This document shows positions 15,759 through 24,717 of a DNA stretch of 36,046 bases, one piece after another. The DNA is from Nitriliruptoria bacterium. GTDB lineage: Bacteria > Actinomycetota > Nitriliruptoria > Euzebyales > Egibacteraceae. The position numbers were made by a program, and so were the translations under genes. Where the stretch lies: positions 1-36,046 of the forward strand of contig PUKE01000239.1 of the NCBI GenBank assembly GCA_003550425.1. The letters are read 5' to 3'. Positions within the stretch are counted from its first letter, which is position 1; each line of letters starts with the position of its first letter. The notes below the pieces were generated by a model. That model worked only from the letters and a program-made list of their open reading frames with translations. It was not told the origin of the DNA and made no database searches.

Positions 15759-17627
15759 GTGGCCACCACGCTCGTGCGCCCGCACCGACGCGGGATGCTG
15801 CGGCGCGGGTTCGCGCTGCTGGGTCGTGCGGTGCGGACCCAGCCCAAGGACTTCGCGATCGCCGTCAGCGGGGCGATCCTGTTCGCGATGGGCATCCTCG
15901 CCCAGGCGATCGTGCTCGGCTGGGTGACCGACGACGTCGTGGTGCCCACGATCGGCACCGGCGAGGTCTCCCCGCTGCTGCTGGCCGCCGCGTTCGGCGT
16001 CCTGCTCGGCGTCGGCGTCGCCAAGTCGCTGGGCATCATCCTCCGTCGCGTGTGGGCCTACCGTCTCCAGCTGGGGATGCAGGCCCGGTACCGGGCGGCG
16101 GTGGGCACCCAGTACCAGCGCCTGTCGCTGGCGTGGCACCGACGGCGCCGCACCGGCCGCCTGCTCGCCCACGCCAACGCCGACGCCGAGATGATGTTCT
16201 GGCCCCTGGCGCCGCTGCCGTTCGCGGTCGGCGTCAGCGTGCTGCTGCTGGCCTCGCTGGGGGTGCTCGCGCTCACCGACTGGGCCCTGGCGCTCGTGGG
16301 CGCGCTGCTGATCCCCGCCATCCTCGCCACCAACCTCATCTACAACCGGGTGGCCGAGCAGCCCGCGGTGACGGTGCAGCAGCGCCGTGGCGACACCTCG
16401 GCGGCCGCGCACGAGGCCATCGACGGCGCCCTGGTGGTCAAGACCCTGGGCCGCGAGGACGCCGAGAGCGAGCGCTTCGCCCATGAGAGCGAGCGACTGC
16501 GGGGCGCGCTGGTGCGCCTGGGCCACATCCGCGCGGTGTTCACCCCCACCATGGAGACCCTCCCCCAGATCGGGGTCCTCGCGATCCTGTCGGTCGGGGC
16601 GTGGCGCGTGGCGCAGGGCGCGATCAGCACCGGCGACGTCGTGACGTTCAGCTACCTGCTGACGCTCATCGCGTTCCCGATCCGCGTGCTCGGGTTCGTG
16701 CTCGAGGAGCTGCCGACCGCCGTGGCGGGCGCCGACCGCGTCGACGGCGTGCTGGCGGCCGACGAGCACCTGCCGGGCGGCAACACGCCGCTGCCGGCCG
16801 CGAGCGGCCCGGCGCCGGTGACCGGCGAGTCGGTGACGTTCCGCTACGACGACGCCGCGGACGCGCCGACCCTCGAGGCGCTCGACCTCGCCGTGCGGTC
16901 GGGCACGGTCGTGGCGGTGGTCGGGCCCACCGGGTCGGGCAAGTCCTCCCTGGTGGCGCTGCTGGCCCGGCTGTACGACCCCGACGAGGGTCGGCTGCGC
17001 CTCGACGGCGTCCCGCTGGACCACGCCGACCCGCGGGGGCTGCGCCAGTCGCTCGCCGTGGCGTTCCAGGACGCGTTCCTGTTCGACGACACCGTCCGCG
17101 AGAACATCACGCTGGGCGAGTCGCTGTCGGACGAGGAGGTCATCGAGGCCGCGCGCATCGCCCAGGCCCACGACTTCATCCAGTCCCTGCCGCAGGGCTA
17201 CGACACCGTCGTCGGCGAGCGCGGGACCTCCCTGTCGGGCGGGCAGCGCCAGCGGATCGCGCTGGCACGGGCGCTGGTGCGCAAGCCCCGGCTGCTCGTG
17301 CTCGACGACGCCACCTCGAGCGTCGACCCGACGGTCGAGGCGCGGATCCTCGCCAACCTGCGGTCGGCCTCGCTGCCCTCCACCGTCATCACCGTGGCGG
17401 CCAGGGCGGCCACCATCGCCGTCGCCGACGAGATCCTCTACCTCGAGCACGGCCGGCTCGTCGCCCGCGGCACCCATGACGACCTGCTCGCGGTGCCCGG
17501 CTACCGCCGGATCGTGACCGCGGCCTCGGCGGGCGGCCGGCCCGACGACGACCCCGGCGAGGGCGAGCCCGCCGACGCCGACGACCCAGCCCAGCCCGAC
17601 GGGACGACCAGGAGGTGGCACCGGTGA
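15759..17627 (+). CDS. ABC exporter half-transporter, degenerate-site subunit
   Basis: The 622-aa protein has about six membrane spans (about 30-300) followed by a nucleotide-binding domain (about 370-590). Walker A is VGPTGSGKSS, the Q-loop is VAFQDAFLFDDTV, and the signature LSGGQRQ is intact. The Walker B region reads LLVLDDATSS, with Asp where the catalytic Glu should be, and the H-loop reads ITVAARAATI, with Ala in place of His. These changes mark the non-hydrolysing site of heterodimeric exporters. The GTG at 15759 has GGAG 7 nt upstream; the track extension to 15609 has no support. Its stop overlaps the start of the partner by 4 bp (GTGA). Cargo is unknown. Confidence 0.92.
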   Translation: MATTLVRPHRRGMLRRGFALLGRAVRTQPKDFAIAVSGAILFAMGILAQAIVLGWVTDDVVVPTIGTGEVSPLLLAAAFGVLLGVGVAKSLGIILRRVWAYRLQLGMQARYRAAVGTQYQRLSLAWHRRRRTGRLLAHANADAEMMFWPLAPLPFAVGVSVLLLASLGVLALTDWALALVGALLIPAILATNLIYNRVAEQPAVTVQQRRGDTSAAAHEAIDGALVVKTLGREDAESERFAHESERLRGALVRLGHIRAVFTPTMETLPQIGVLAILSVGAWRVAQGAISTGDVVTFSYLLTLIAFPIRVLGFVLEELPTAVAGADRVDGVLAADEHLPGGNTPLPAASGPAPVTGESVTFRYDDAADAPTLEALDLAVRSGTVVAVVGPTGSGKSSLVALLARLYDPDEGRLRLDGVPLDHADPRGLRQSLAVAFQDAFLFDDTVRENITLGESLSDEEVIEAARIAQAHDFIQSLPQGYDTVVGERGTSLSGGQRQRIALARALVRKPRLLVLDDATSSVDPTVEARILANLRSASLPSTVITVAARAATIAVADEILYLEHGRLVARGTHDDLLAVPGYRRIVTAASAGGRPDDDPGEGEPADADDPAQPDGTTRRWHR

Positions 17628-19444
17628 GCGAGGACAGCGCGCTGATCGCCGGGCTCGACCGCGGCGAGCAGCGCGGCGCCTGGCGGACCCTCGTGCGTGG
17701 CCTGCGCCAGGTGCCGCAGGTGCGCCGCGGCCTGGCCCTGACCCTGCTGCTCGGCGTCGGGGCCACGGCCGGCCGGCTGGTGGCCCCCGTCGCGGTCCAG
17801 CACGTAGTCGACGAGGGGCTGCTCGCCCCCGAGGGCCCGACGCTGGCCAACGTCGGCTGGCCGCTGGCGGGGGCGGCCCTGGCCGTGCTCGCCGCGGGCC
17901 TGTGCGGCTTCGGGATGTTCCGACGGCTGATCACCGTGAGCGAGCGCGCGCTCTACGACCTGCGCGTGCGAGCGTTCCGGCGGCTCCACGACCTGTCGAT
18001 CCTCCACCAGGCCGAGGAGCAGCGCGGCTCGCTGGTGTCGCGCGTCACCGGCGACGTGGACCGCATCAGCCGCTTCCTGCAGGCCGGCGGCGTGGTCCTG
18101 CTCATCAACGGCGGCCAGCTCGTCCTGGCCCTGCTCGTCATGGCCTGGTACTCGGTCACGCTGACGCTGATCGTCCTCGCGGTGTTCGTGCCGCTCGTGT
18201 TCCTGCTGCGGTGGGGGCTGCCCTACGTCATCGCGGCCCACCGCGACGAGCGTCGCGCCATGGGCGCGCTGATGGCCCGCATCAGCGAGTCGGTCGGCGG
18301 CGCCGACGTGGTGCGCGCCTACGGCATCGAGGACCGCACCGACGCGCGCGTGAGCGAGGCGGTGCAGCACCACTACGAGGCCGGGTTCCGCGCCGGCAAG
18401 CGCGCCTCGCTGCTGTTCTCCACCGGCGAGTCGTTCGCGGCCGCCGCCTCCGGCGCGGTCGTCGTCGTGGGCGTGCTCATGGGCGTGGGCGGCGCCATCA
18501 CCATCGGCGAGCTGCTCGCCTTCCTGTTCCTCGTGTCGCTGTTCGTGGCACCGGTGCAGGTCGCCACCGAGGTGCTCGGCGAGGCCCAGAAGGCGATCGC
18601 GGGGTGGGACCGCGTGCTCAACCTGCTCGAGGCCGAGCCCGACGTGGTCGATCCCGCCGCAGGCGACCCCGACCCGGCGCCGACCCTGCCCGAGGGCGGC
18701 CTGGAGCTCGCCGTGGAGGACGTCGGCTTCACCTACCCCGACGGCACCCGCGCGCTCGACGCCGTCACGGTCACGCTGCCGCCCGGTCGGCAGGTCGCCG
18801 TGGTCGGCGAGACCGGCTCGGGCAAGACGACCTTCGCCAAGCTGGCGTGCCGCCTCATGGACCCCACCGACGGCCGGGTGCTGCTGGGCGGGGTGGACCT
18901 GCGTCACATCCCCTTCGCCGAGCTGCGCCATCGGGTGGCCATGGTCCCCCAGGAGGGCTTCCTGTTCGACGACACCGTGGCCGGCAACATCCAGCGCGGC
19001 CACCGGGACGCCACGGAGGCCGACGTCCGCCACGCGGTGGAGGCGCTGGCCCTCGAGGACTGGGTCGACGGCCTGCCCGAGGGGCTCGACACCCCCGTCG
19101 GCGAGCGGGGCAGCGCCCTGTCGGCGGGCGAGCGGCAGATCATCGCCCTGGCCCGGGCCTTCGTGGCCGATCCCGACGTGCTCGTGCTCGACGAGGCCAC
19201 CTCCTCGGTCGACCCGGGCACCGAGGCGCGGCTGCAGGAGGCCATGACCCGCCTGTTCCGCGGTCGCAGCGTCATGATCATCGCCCACCGGCTGTCCACC
19301 GCCCAGGCGGCCGACGAGGTCTGGGTGTTCGACCAGGCGCGGCTGGTCCAGCAGGGACCGCACGAGGTGCTCGCGCAGCAGCCGGGCCGCTACCGTGAGC
19401 TGGTGGACAGCTGGCGCGGCGTCCGCGTGACCGCGGGCGGCTGA
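17624..19444 (+). CDS. ABC exporter half-transporter, catalytic subunit
   Basis: This 606-aa partner has the same membrane-plus-ATPase layout. Walker A is VGETGSGKTT, Walker B is VLVLDEATSS with the catalytic Glu, and the H-loop is MIIAHRLST with its His. Its signature is changed to LSAGERQ. In the dimer, its intact Walker and H motifs face the intact LSGGQ of the first subunit, forming the one working site, while its LSAGE faces the degenerate site. The GTG at 17624 follows AGGAGG by 8 nt and overlaps the upstream stop. Cargo could be a drug, lipid or peptide; the sequence does not say. A gamma-glutamyltransferase gene follows 31 bp later. Confidence 0.93.
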   Translation: MSEDSALIAGLDRGEQRGAWRTLVRGLRQVPQVRRGLALTLLLGVGATAGRLVAPVAVQHVVDEGLLAPEGPTLANVGWPLAGAALAVLAAGLCGFGMFRRLITVSERALYDLRVRAFRRLHDLSILHQAEEQRGSLVSRVTGDVDRISRFLQAGGVVLLINGGQLVLALLVMAWYSVTLTLIVLAVFVPLVFLLRWGLPYVIAAHRDERRAMGALMARISESVGGADVVRAYGIEDRTDARVSEAVQHHYEAGFRAGKRASLLFSTGESFAAAASGAVVVVGVLMGVGGAITIGELLAFLFLVSLFVAPVQVATEVLGEAQKAIAGWDRVLNLLEAEPDVVDPAAGDPDPAPTLPEGGLELAVEDVGFTYPDGTRALDAVTVTLPPGRQVAVVGETGSGKTTFAKLACRLMDPTDGRVLLGGVDLRHIPFAELRHRVAMVPQEGFLFDDTVAGNIQRGHRDATEADVRHAVEALALEDWVDGLPEGLDTPVGERGSALSAGERQIIALARAFVADPDVLVLDEATSSVDPGTEARLQEAMTRLFRGRSVMIIAHRLSTAQAADEVWVFDQARLVQQGPHEVLAQQPGRYRELVDSWRGVRVTAGG

Positions 19445-19475
19445 CGCGGGCACGCGCGACCACAGGAGGGCTGCG

Positions 19476-21068
19476 ATGCGCGCCGACGACTGGACCCTGC
19501 CCTACCCGTCCACGCGCCAGCCGGCGTGCGGCGACGACGTGGTGGCCACCTCCCAGCCCTTGGCGGTCGCCGCGGGCCTCGCGCAGCTCGAGGCGGGCGG
19601 CAACGCCGTGGACGCGGCCCTGGCCGCCGCGCTGGCCCTGACCGTCGTCGAGCCGACCAGCAACGGCATCGGCGGCGACCTGTTCGCGATCGTGGCCGAG
19701 CCCGACGGGACCGTGCGCGGCCTGAACGCCTCGGGACGCGCCCCCCGCGGCCTCGACGTCGAGCGCCTGCGAGGCGAGGCGGAGATGCCCCGCCTCGGCT
19801 GGGATGCCGTCACCGTGCCGGGCGCGCCCTCGGGGTGGGCGGCGCTGGCCGCGGACGGCGCCACGCGGTCCCTGACCGAGCTCGCCCGCCCCGCCGTGCG
19901 GCTCGCGCGAGAGGGGTTCCCGGTGTCGCCGGTGACCGCCGCCGCCTGGGCGCGCGCGGAGCGCCGCTTCGCCGACTGGCCCGCGTTCGCCGACACCTTC
20001 CTGCCCGGCGGGCGCGCGCCCCGCCCCGGCCAGCGCATCGCGCTGCCCGACCACGCCGCCACGCTCGAGCGCCTGGCCGAGTCGGAGGGCGAGGCGCTGT
20101 ACCGAGGTGCCCTGGGCGAGCGGCTGGTGGCCCACGCGCGCGACACCGGTGGCGCGCTGCGCGAGGACGACCTCGCCTCCCACCAGCCCGAGTGGGTGGC
20201 CACCCTGACCCGCGACGTCGGGGGCCTCCGGGTGCACGAGCTGCCGCCGAACGGCCAGGGCGTGGCCGCGCTCATCGCCCTGGGCATCCTCGAGCGCACC
20301 GACGTCGCCGAGCGCGACCCCGACGACCCGCTGGCGCTGCACTGGCAGATCGAGGCCACCAAGCACGCGCTGGCCGACGCCCGCCGCGAGGTCGCCGACC
20401 CTGACCGGATGCGCCTGCAGCCCAGGGCCCTGCTGGCCCGCGAGCGCCTCGACGCGCGCGCCGCCGCGCTCGCCCACGATCGCGCCGGCGACCCTGGGCA
20501 CGGCCGACCGGCCGTCGGCGGCACGGTGTTCCTCGTCGCCGCGGACCGCGAGGGCCGCGCGGTGAGCCTCATCCAGTCCAACTACGAGGGCTTCGGGTCG
20601 GGCGTGGTGGTGCCCGGCACCGGCATCGCCCTGCACAACCGTGGCGCCGGCTTCTCCACCGACCCCGCGCATCCGGGCGTGGTCACCCCCGGGGCACGGC
20701 CGTTCCACACCATCATCCCGGCGATGGCCACCGACCAGGCCGGCGTGCCGCGCTCGGCGTTCGGCGTGATGGGCGGGCCGATGCAGGCCCAGGGGCACGT
20801 GCAGATGGCCTGCCGCTCGATCCTGGCCGGGCAGGGACCGCAGGCCGCGATCGACGCGCCTCGCTGGCGGGTCGACGCCGGCCGCCGCGTCGCCCTCGAG
20901 CCCGGCATGCCCAGCGCGATCCGCCGCGACCTGGCGCGACGCGGGCACGACGTGGTCATCGACGCGCCGGAGGGCTTCGGCGGCGCGCAGGCTGCGGTGG
21001 CGCTCGCGCAGGGCGGCTGGGCCGCCGCCTCCGATCCGCGCAAGGACGGTCACGCGGCGGCGCGCTGA
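19476..21068 (+). CDS. Gamma-glutamyltransferase family protein (YwrD-like, no signal peptide)
   Basis: The 530-aa protein belongs to the self-cleaving Ntn-hydrolase family that transfers or hydrolyses gamma-glutamyl groups, for instance on glutathione analogues. The large subunit begins with TSQPLAVAAGLAQLEAGGNAVDAALA and NGIGGDLFA. The likely nucleophile Thr, at the processing point, is in AVGGTVFLVAADREG. It is followed by VSLIQSNYEGFGSGVVVPGTGIALHNRGAGF, GARPFHTIIPAM and GVMGGPMQAQGHVQ. No signal peptide is seen, so it should stay in the cytosol. The ATG at 19476 has AGGAGG 6 nt upstream. The 31-bp gap suggests co-transcription with the exporter genes. The true substrate is not known. Confidence 0.9.
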   Translation: MRADDWTLPYPSTRQPACGDDVVATSQPLAVAAGLAQLEAGGNAVDAALAAALALTVVEPTSNGIGGDLFAIVAEPDGTVRGLNASGRAPRGLDVERLRGEAEMPRLGWDAVTVPGAPSGWAALAADGATRSLTELARPAVRLAREGFPVSPVTAAAWARAERRFADWPAFADTFLPGGRAPRPGQRIALPDHAATLERLAESEGEALYRGALGERLVAHARDTGGALREDDLASHQPEWVATLTRDVGGLRVHELPPNGQGVAALIALGILERTDVAERDPDDPLALHWQIEATKHALADARREVADPDRMRLQPRALLARERLDARAAALAHDRAGDPGHGRPAVGGTVFLVAADREGRAVSLIQSNYEGFGSGVVVPGTGIALHNRGAGFSTDPAHPGVVTPGARPFHTIIPAMATDQAGVPRSAFGVMGGPMQAQGHVQMACRSILAGQGPQAAIDAPRWRVDAGRRVALEPGMPSAIRRDLARRGHDVVIDAPEGFGGAQAAVALAQGGWAAASDPRKDGHAAAR

Positions 21069-21085
21069 CCCGTGCCCGGCCCGGG

Positions 21086-22801
21086 CTAGGACGCGGGGTC
21101 ATCGGGTGCGCGCAGCCCCACCGCGCGCAGGTCGAGGCGGCCCAGCGGATGGGGTCGGACCCCCTCCAGGGTCGGGTGGTGGACCGTGGGCCGTGCCTCG
21201 TCGAGCAGGGGCAGCAGCACGGCCTGCTCGTGGGCCAGGTCCTCGGCCTGCGCGAGCCGCTGCTGGCGCACCAGCGGGTTGGTGGTGGCGCGCGCCTCCT
21301 CGAGCGCCGCGTCGAGCCCCTCGTCCTCCAGGCCCGTGAGGCTCCAGCGTCCCTCGCGGTGCAGCAGCGGCCAGAGCACGTCCAGGCCGGTGAGGTGCTC
21401 GGGCGCCCAGCCGACCCGGAACAGGTCGCCCTGCCCGGCGCGCACCGCGTCCCAATACGCCTCGTAGGGGCGGCGCTCGACCTCCAGGGCCAGGCCGGCC
21501 TCGGCGAGGTCGGCCTCCAGGCGAGCGATCAGCGGCTCGTGGACGGGATCGTCGTCGATCAGGAGGGTGAGCGAGTCCAGGTCGGCCTCGGCCAGCGCCG
21601 CGCGCGCCGAGAACGGCGCATAGGCGCAGTGGTCGCAGCGGCCCTCCCCACCGGCGGGCAGGCCGTCGAGCAGCAGGCCGTCGGCAGGGGCGAGCCCCTG
21701 GTCGGGCAGCGCGTCCACGAGCGCCTGCCGGTCGATCGCCGAGCTCACCGCGCGACGCACCTCGGCGTCCTCGAGCGCGCCGTCGACGCGCACCCCGAGG
21801 GCCGTCAGCGCGGGGCCGTGGCCCAGGTCGACGCCACCGGGCTCCCCGACGCCGAGCTCGCCGTAGCGGGCTCGTGCCGCGGTCAGCGCAGCGCGGGGCA
21901 CGGGCGCGACGTGGAGTCGCTCCTGCTGGAACGCGACGTAGGCGTCCTGGGTCGACAGGCGCTGGAAGCGGATGCCCTCGACCGACTGGTGCTGGCGTGG
22001 CGCGGGGTCCCGCGGTGCCCGCACCGAGATGGTCGGTCCGCCCACGTCCTCCCCGTCGAGCACGAACGGGCCGTTGCCGATCGGGCGGGTGCGCTCGCGC
22101 TGCGGGTCGTCCTCCCAGCGCGACGCTGGCAGCGGCGCGAGGCTCGGATGGGACACGAGCAGGTCGAGCTGGCCATGGGGTCGGTCCAGCACCACCTCGA
22201 GGGTGTGGTCGTCGAGCGCGCGCACACCCTCCAGCGACGCGCGGCGGCCCTCGGCCACGGCCTCGTGCCCGGTCACGTCGGCGAGGAGGAAGCCGGCGCG
22301 ACCCTCGCGAGCCGCGCGGTCCCAGGCGAAGGCCACGTCCTGCGCGGTCACCGGGAGCGTCTCGTCCTCCTCGTCGCCAGGCACGGTGAACCGCGCCTCC
22401 GGGTCGAGCGAGAACCGCCAGCGCGTGGCGTCGTCCTCGGCGGTCCAGTCGAGCGCCAGCGCCGGCTGCGCGCGCCCCTCGGGCCCGACGCGGGTCAGCG
22501 GGGTGAACAGCGCGGAGGCGATCAGCAGCTCGTCGCGGGTGGTGGCGTCCCCCGGCACCACGTGCTCGACGTCCTCCACGGCCCAGCGGACCGGTGGCTC
22601 GTCGAGATCAGGGTCGCCGAGGTCGGGGGGCTCGGCGGGCTCCTCGGGCGCCACGGGTGGTGGCGGCCCCGAGGCCGGGCCCTCGTCAGGCGGCGCGTCA
22701 CCCTCGGGCTGGCAGGCGATCAGCAGGGCCGCGACACCGACGCCGAGCAGTGCCCATCGCGCGCGCCCGCGCGTGGCCGCTGGCGGGATGGCCGCGCTCA
22801 G
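21086..22801 (-). CDS. Peptide-binding lipoprotein (SBP_bac_5 family), probable CTG start
   Basis: The roughly 571-aa protein looks like an extracellular solute-binding lipoprotein of the oligopeptide family. It has a short signal (RGRARWALLGVGVAALLIAC) with lipobox LIAC at about residues 27-30, then an acidic Pro-rich spacer. The body has LLIASALFTPLTRV, ALALDWTAEDDATRWRFSLDPEARF, PVTAQDVAFAWDRA, IGNGPFVLDG and RRAVSSAIDRQALVDAL. No ATG, GTG or TTG lies near the signal. The best start is CTG 22801, which overlaps the secG stop as CTGA. No permease or ATPase genes are adjacent, so it may be an orphan binding protein. It is convergent with the gamma-glutamyltransferase gene. Confidence 0.85.
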   Translation of the reverse strand: MSAAIPPAATRGRARWALLGVGVAALLIACQPEGDAPPDEGPASGPPPPVAPEEPAEPPDLGDPDLDEPPVRWAVEDVEHVVPGDATTRDELLIASALFTPLTRVGPEGRAQPALALDWTAEDDATRWRFSLDPEARFTVPGDEEDETLPVTAQDVAFAWDRAAREGRAGFLLADVTGHEAVAEGRRASLEGVRALDDHTLEVVLDRPHGQLDLLVSHPSLAPLPASRWEDDPQRERTRPIGNGPFVLDGEDVGGPTISVRAPRDPAPRQHQSVEGIRFQRLSTQDAYVAFQQERLHVAPVPRAALTAARARYGELGVGEPGGVDLGHGPALTALGVRVDGALEDAEVRRAVSSAIDRQALVDALPDQGLAPADGLLLDGLPAGGEGRCDHCAYAPFSARAALAEADLDSLTLLIDDDPVHEPLIARLEADLAEAGLALEVERRPYEAYWDAVRAGQGDLFRVGWAPEHLTGLDVLWPLLHREGRWSLTGLEDEGLDAALEEARATTNPLVRQQRLAQAEDLAHEQAVLLPLLDEARPTVHHPTLEGVRPHPLGRLDLRAVGLRAPDDPAS

Positions 22802-23028
22802 ACCAGCCGCAGCGAGAGCGTGACCGTGGTGACCGCGAAGAGCACGCCGATGACCAGGGTGATCCGGTCGATGTTGCGCTCGACGGTCGTGGAGCCCGAG
22901 AACGATGACATCGCGCCGCCGCCGAAGACGTCGGACAGCCCGCCGCCACGCCCCGACTTGACCAGGATCAGGCCGATCATGATGAGCGAGACGAGCACGT
23001 GCAGCACGACGGTGGCGGCGGTGAGCAC
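22798..23028 (-). CDS. secG: Preprotein translocase subunit SecG
   Basis: SecG is the small accessory subunit of the SecYEG protein-export channel. The 76-aa protein has two membrane spans (about 3-22 and 53-73) joined by the typical loop VKSGRGGGLSDVFGGGAMSSFSGSTTVERN. The GTG at 23028 follows GGAGG by 4-5 nt. In many actinobacteria secG directly follows tpiA. Here blaI and an M56 gene lie between them, and secG has its own upstream gap with a -10 candidate. Its TGA overlaps the CTG proposed for the following lipoprotein gene. Confidence 0.93.
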   Translation of the reverse strand: MLTAATVVLHVLVSLIMIGLILVKSGRGGGLSDVFGGGAMSSFSGSTTVERNIDRITLVIGVLFAVTTVTLSLRLV

Positions 23029-23078
23029 ACGTCCTCCAGCAGCGTTGACGCAGATGGATCATGAGGCGGGCGGGCCAC

Positions 23079-23084
23079 AGCCTA
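23079..23084 (-). promoter_or_regulatory. Possible -10 box of secG
   Basis: TAGGCT on the minus strand lies about 50 bp before the secG start. No clear -35 box is seen. The gap 23029-23154 also has GTCCCCTCGGT twice (near 23108 and 23131) and no gene. Confidence 0.25.
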
Positions 23085-23154
23085 GCACCGGCCGCCCTCC
23101 CCGGGCCGTCCCCTCGGTCCCCCCTGGGTGGTCCCCTCGGTGCGGGGGCCGTGG

Positions 23155-24705
23155 TCAGCCGTCCGAGCTGAGCACGAACACCCCGACCTCGGCCCCGGTG
23201 TCGCCGCGGGTGGACACCAGCGCGCGTGCCTCGCTGACCTCGCCGGGAGGGCCGAGCTCCCATGGCTCACGCTCCCCGTCGCGCCAGGCGAGGCGGTCGG
23301 CGGGCGGCTCCTGGCGAGCGCCCTGCTCCATCTCCGCGCGGGTCTCGACCCGCGCGCCGGCGCTGGTGCCCGTCGGCGCGGGCACGTCCTCCCGTGATGC
23401 CCCGAGGGTCTCGGCCGGCGCTCCCGTGCCCGACAGCCATGAGGCGTCGGCTGCCGCCGCGCCCGTCGGCGCGTCGTCGACGTCCGCGACCTCCTCCTGC
23501 GCGGCCGCGTCCTCGCTGACGGGCTCCTCGCTGACGGGCTCCTCGCTGACGGGCTCCTTGGGAGCGAGCGCGCGGAAGGTCTGCAGGGCCGGTGCCTCCG
23601 CGGTCGCCGCGGGCGGACCGGACAGGTAGAGCAGGGCGAGCTCGTCGGTCGCGAGGTCCGAGGCGATCCACGAGGGCAGCCCGACGGTGGCGACCGCCGC
23701 CAGGCCGAGCACGGCGCCCACGACGCCACCCTCGACCGTGCGACGCAGCCGACTGGGCGCGGGACGACGCTCGATGAGGCGCTCGATGCGCGCGGTCACG
23801 AGGCCGGCCTGACGGCCGCTGCGGCGCCCGGAGCGAGGGGACCGCGACGACGCCATCGCGCAGGCCGCCCGCGGCGCGGGCCTCGCCTGCGCGCCGTAGA
23901 CCTTGAGGATGCCCGAGGCGAGCGCGGCGGGGCGCCCGGTGACGGCGCTGGCGGCCTCGTCGGCGCCCTCCTCCTGCTCGCGGCGCAGCCACCCGGCGGC
24001 CAGGTGCAGCGGCACCAGGAACCAGCCGAGGTCGCGCGCCAGGCCCGCGACCAGTCCGACCACGTTGTCGCGGCGAGCCACATGGGCGAGCTCGTGGGCC
24101 AGCAGGCCCTCCTGCTCGGCGGCGTCGAGCCTGGCCAGCAGGTCGGGATCGACCACGATCACGGGGTCGCGCAGGCCGCCGGTGAAGGCCCCACCGGGGC
24201 AGCCGCGCTGCAGCAGCAGCCGTGGCGGGGCGACGCCAAGGCCACGCGCCAGGTCGGCCACCGTCCGCGTGCGCGGGTCGTCGGCGGCCGCGGGCCGGGC
24301 CGGGGCCAGGATCCGGCGCCACGTGAGGAGCCCGAGCAGGCGGCGGGCGACGAGCACCGCGGCGACCAGGCCCCACAGGAGCAGCAGGATGTCCACGCTG
24401 GCCGCGCCGGTCAGGGACCGGTACTCGCCGACGTACTCGAGGACGGGACCGCCCTCGAGGCCGGCGGTCGCGACGCGGAGCTGGGGCAGGAAGGCCTCGC
24501 CGACGGAGGCGGCGCCCGCCACGACCGCGGTCAGCAGCGGGGCGAGGACGAGGGCCCGCCGGGCCCGAGGGGAGCGGATCGCGCCCAGGCCGACGAGGGT
24601 CGCCGTGAGGGCGACCGCCGCCAGGGAGCCCAGCAGCGCTCGCATCGCGAACGACTCGGTCGCGAAGGTGAGCGAGAGGCCGCTGGGCAGCGCGCCGAGA
24701 TCCAT
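23155..24705 (-). CDS. M56-family (BlaR1/MecR1-like) membrane metalloprotease
   Basis: The 516-aa protein has about three N-terminal membrane spans, a cytosolic zinc protease domain and another span near residue 330, then a long outside tail. The zinc motif is HELAH (about 204-208), with a downstream EEGADEAA as the likely third-ligand region. BlaR1-type proteins cut a BlaI repressor after sensing a signal. Here the C-terminus is not a penicillin-binding domain; it is an acidic low-complexity tail with EPVSE repeated three times. The signal sensed is therefore unknown. The ATG at 24705 has GAGG 8-9 nt upstream. It starts 12 bp after the blaI stop, so the two form one operon. Confidence 0.85.
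   Translation of the reverse strand: MDLGALPSGLSLTFATESFAMRALLGSLAAVALTATLVGLGAIRSPRARRALVLAPLLTAVVAGAASVGEAFLPQLRVATAGLEGGPVLEYVGEYRSLTGAASVDILLLLWGLVAAVLVARRLLGLLTWRRILAPARPAAADDPRTRTVADLARGLGVAPPRLLLQRGCPGGAFTGGLRDPVIVVDPDLLARLDAAEQEGLLAHELAHVARRDNVVGLVAGLARDLGWFLVPLHLAAGWLRREQEEGADEAASAVTGRPAALASGILKVYGAQARPAPRAACAMASSRSPRSGRRSGRQAGLVTARIERLIERRPAPSRLRRTVEGGVVGAVLGLAAVATVGLPSWIASDLATDELALLYLSGPPAATAEAPALQTFRALAPKEPVSEEPVSEEPVSEDAAAQEEVADVDDAPTGAAAADASWLSGTGAPAETLGASREDVPAPTGTSAGARVETRAEMEQGARQEPPADRLAWRDGEREPWELGPPGEVSEARALVSTRGDTGAEVGVFVLSSDG
23512..23556 (-). repeat. Three identical 15-bp repeats in the M56 gene tail
   Basis: The unit CTCGCTGACGGGCTC (plus strand) occurs three times in a row without change and gives the EPVSE repeats in the protein. 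Exact identity suggests recent duplication. Confidence 0.9.
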
Positions 24706-24717
24706 GACCGCCCTCGG

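Noticed and set aside
13437-17621. 1394-aa minus-strand open frame spanning ppk, the repeats and the first exporter gene
   Set aside because: It is antisense to two well-supported genes, has low-complexity His/Gln/Arg/Gly composition and no family motif. It is a high-GC shadow, as are the 908-, 808- and 792-aa frames elsewhere.
23029-23154. tRNA gene near secG
   Set aside because: A tRNA was considered in this gap, but no cloverleaf arms or T-loop GTTCRA-type sequence could be assembled.
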